Of a stretch of 64,000 nucleotides of DNA, positions 63,132 through 64,000 are shown in pieces. Numbering within the stretch: position 1 is the first letter of the stretch; the number at the start of each line of letters is the position of its first letter. The DNA is from Sphingobacterium paucimobilis HER1398 (GTDB lineage Bacteria; Bacteroidota; Bacteroidia; Sphingobacteriales; Sphingobacteriaceae): contig NZ_ATDL01000010.1 of NCBI RefSeq assembly GCF_000416985.1, positions 38,056-102,055 on the forward strand, written 5' to 3'. Made by a program: the position numbers and the translations under genes. The notes beneath the pieces are model-generated. The model was not told the origin of the DNA. It worked only from the letters and a program-made list of their open reading frames with translations, and made no database searches.

Positions 63132-63758
63132 ATGAAAGTAATCGCGTTATTATTCTCTATACTTTTTGTTTTGTATTCGCACGGTCAAACCAATCCCAAA
63201 AAGGGGATGACTTATGACAAAGAAAATATGATGTATTATCATATTTCGAATGATGATAAGTACCTCTATTTGAACTTTTACAAAGATGAATATGCATCTA
63301 AAGTGACGAATCTAGGTGGAATCAAGATTTTTTTTAATATGACAAGCAAGAAAGACACCATTAACGTGCCGAATGTGGTATATCCAGTTTATGCTTATCC
63401 CAATAAGGACTTTGAGGTAATAGTTGCCAGAGGATTTACTGGAGTTCCTGATCGTAAGATGTCCGTGTATAACAAGTACGGCATCACCGCTGAAGCCAAA
63501 TATAAAGAGATATCTGGGAAAAGCAAATATGAAAAAGACTATTCTATTTTTAAAGGAAAAATAAGCATCCCCCGTAGTGTACTTAAGAGTAATAATAACA
63601 CATTATCTATTATGGTATTGTTGCGTGGAGTACGTCTTCAGCCTTTACCAGTCGGAGCTACATTGGGTACACTAATGAATACAACACCAGAAGAAGATAT
63701 CTATTTTTCGAATATACAGAATTGGTCGCACAACTGGATCAATTATGATCTGAAATAA
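63132..63758 (+). CDS. Array member 7, secreted paralog (A-type)
   Basis: A 208-residue exported protein with the same signal peptide as member 5 and blocks KKGMTYDKENMMYYHISND, YLYLNFYKDEYASKV, GGIKIFFN, NKYGITAEAKY and LRGVRLQPLPVGA. It ends WSHNWINYDLK, the most divergent tail of the array. Its 5' junction with member 6 repeats the junction of members 4 and 5. Function unknown. Confidence 0.8.
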   Translation: MKVIALLFSILFVLYSHGQTNPKKGMTYDKENMMYYHISNDDKYLYLNFYKDEYASKVTNLGGIKIFFNMTSKKDTINVPNVVYPVYAYPNKDFEVIVARGFTGVPDRKMSVYNKYGITAEAKYKEISGKSKYEKDYSIFKGKISIPRSVLKSNNNTLSIMVLLRGVRLQPLPVGATLGTLMNTTPEEDIYFSNIQNWSHNWINYDLK

Positions 63759-63770
63759 AATATTTAATCA

Positions 63771-64000
63771 ATGAAAGGCAGTTTAACCTTAGTCTTATTA
63801 TTCTGTATTATTTCCTTTTCTTATGCCCAGACCGATCCCAAGAAAGGAATGGCTTATGATAAGGAAAATGCGATGTACTATCGTATTTCAAACGATGAGC
63901 AGTATTTATATTTGAATTTTTATAAAGATGAGTATGTTCAGAAAATAACTTCCTTAGGAGGGATAAAGATATTTTTAAATATGAACGGTAAAAAAGACAC
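63771..64000 (+). CDS. Array member 8, secreted paralog (A-type), cut by window end
   Basis: Only the first 76 codons are in the window. The signal peptide (MKGSLTLVLLFCIISFSYAQ) differs from that of member 1, but the following mature part (from codon 34 on) is 129/130 identical at DNA level to member 1. The start codons are exactly 4800 bp apart. The array therefore continues past the window edge. Confidence 0.8.
   Translation, partial: MKGSLTLVLLFCIISFSYAQTDPKKGMAYDKENAMYYRISNDEQYLYLNFYKDEYVQKITSLGGIKIFLNMNGKKD

Overview
The window is a chromosomal segment from a member of the Bacteroidota, most likely a Sphingobacteriaceae relative (Sphingobacterium or a close genus). That placement is inferred from the AT-rich sequence without Shine-Dalgarno sites, a GldH gliding lipoprotein, SusC/SusD proteins, FecI/FecR-type sigma/anti-sigma genes, and TAnnTTTG promoter boxes. 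No tRNA, rRNA, CRISPR array, transposase or prophage was recognised.

Left part (1-37 kb): an origin-proximal housekeeping neighbourhood. It holds dnaN, holB, a RicT/PSP1 protein, gldH-lpxK, dnaA, dxs and scpA. A leucine/ketone-body catabolic cluster follows (enoyl-CoA hydratase/isomerase, HMG-CoA lyase, acyl-CoA dehydrogenase, methylcrotonyl-CoA carboxylase beta, acetoacetyl-CoA synthetase). Then come thiL, nadA and divergent nadB, a gamma carbonic anhydrase, mnmG, an ABC-F protein, apaG, several envelope proteins, miaE, a glycosyltransferase, an aromatic amino acid hydroxylase, a TIM-barrel sugar isomerase and def. The nadA-nadB gap carries four DnaA boxes and is a candidate oriC. Two inverted 16-bp parS-type sites lie just upstream of mnmG, as expected near an origin.

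Middle (37-57 kb): a GNAT-like phage-type domain protein, a Gfo/Idh/MocA oxidoreductase and miaA lead into a large uptake locus. It runs ECF sigma factor, FecR anti-sigma, SusC with an N-terminal STN signalling domain, SusD, a DUF4843 lipoprotein, a PKD-like lipoprotein, two TlpA-type thiol oxidoreductases, a two-lobed retropepsin-like protease, a thioredoxin-fold protein and a third TlpA protein. No glycoside hydrolase is present. The gene content points to uptake of a peptide or disulfide-containing substrate rather than a glycan, but this is inference.

Right part (56.4-64 kb): the most unusual region. A secreted protein resembling a CBM9-type beta sandwich is followed by a small XRE-type regulator, a thioredoxin-like lipoprotein overlapping a DUF1573 protein, a frameshifted six-cysteine protein resembling a peritrophin-A chitin-binding domain, and a head-to-tail array of at least eight paralogous secreted proteins of about 210 residues that runs off the window. 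The array shows recent duplication (130 bp with one mismatch between copies 4.8 kb apart), mosaic signal peptides, one frameshifted member and a strict C-terminal tail. Two near-identical palindromes, each about 70 bp upstream of a start codon, may be operators for the XRE regulator.
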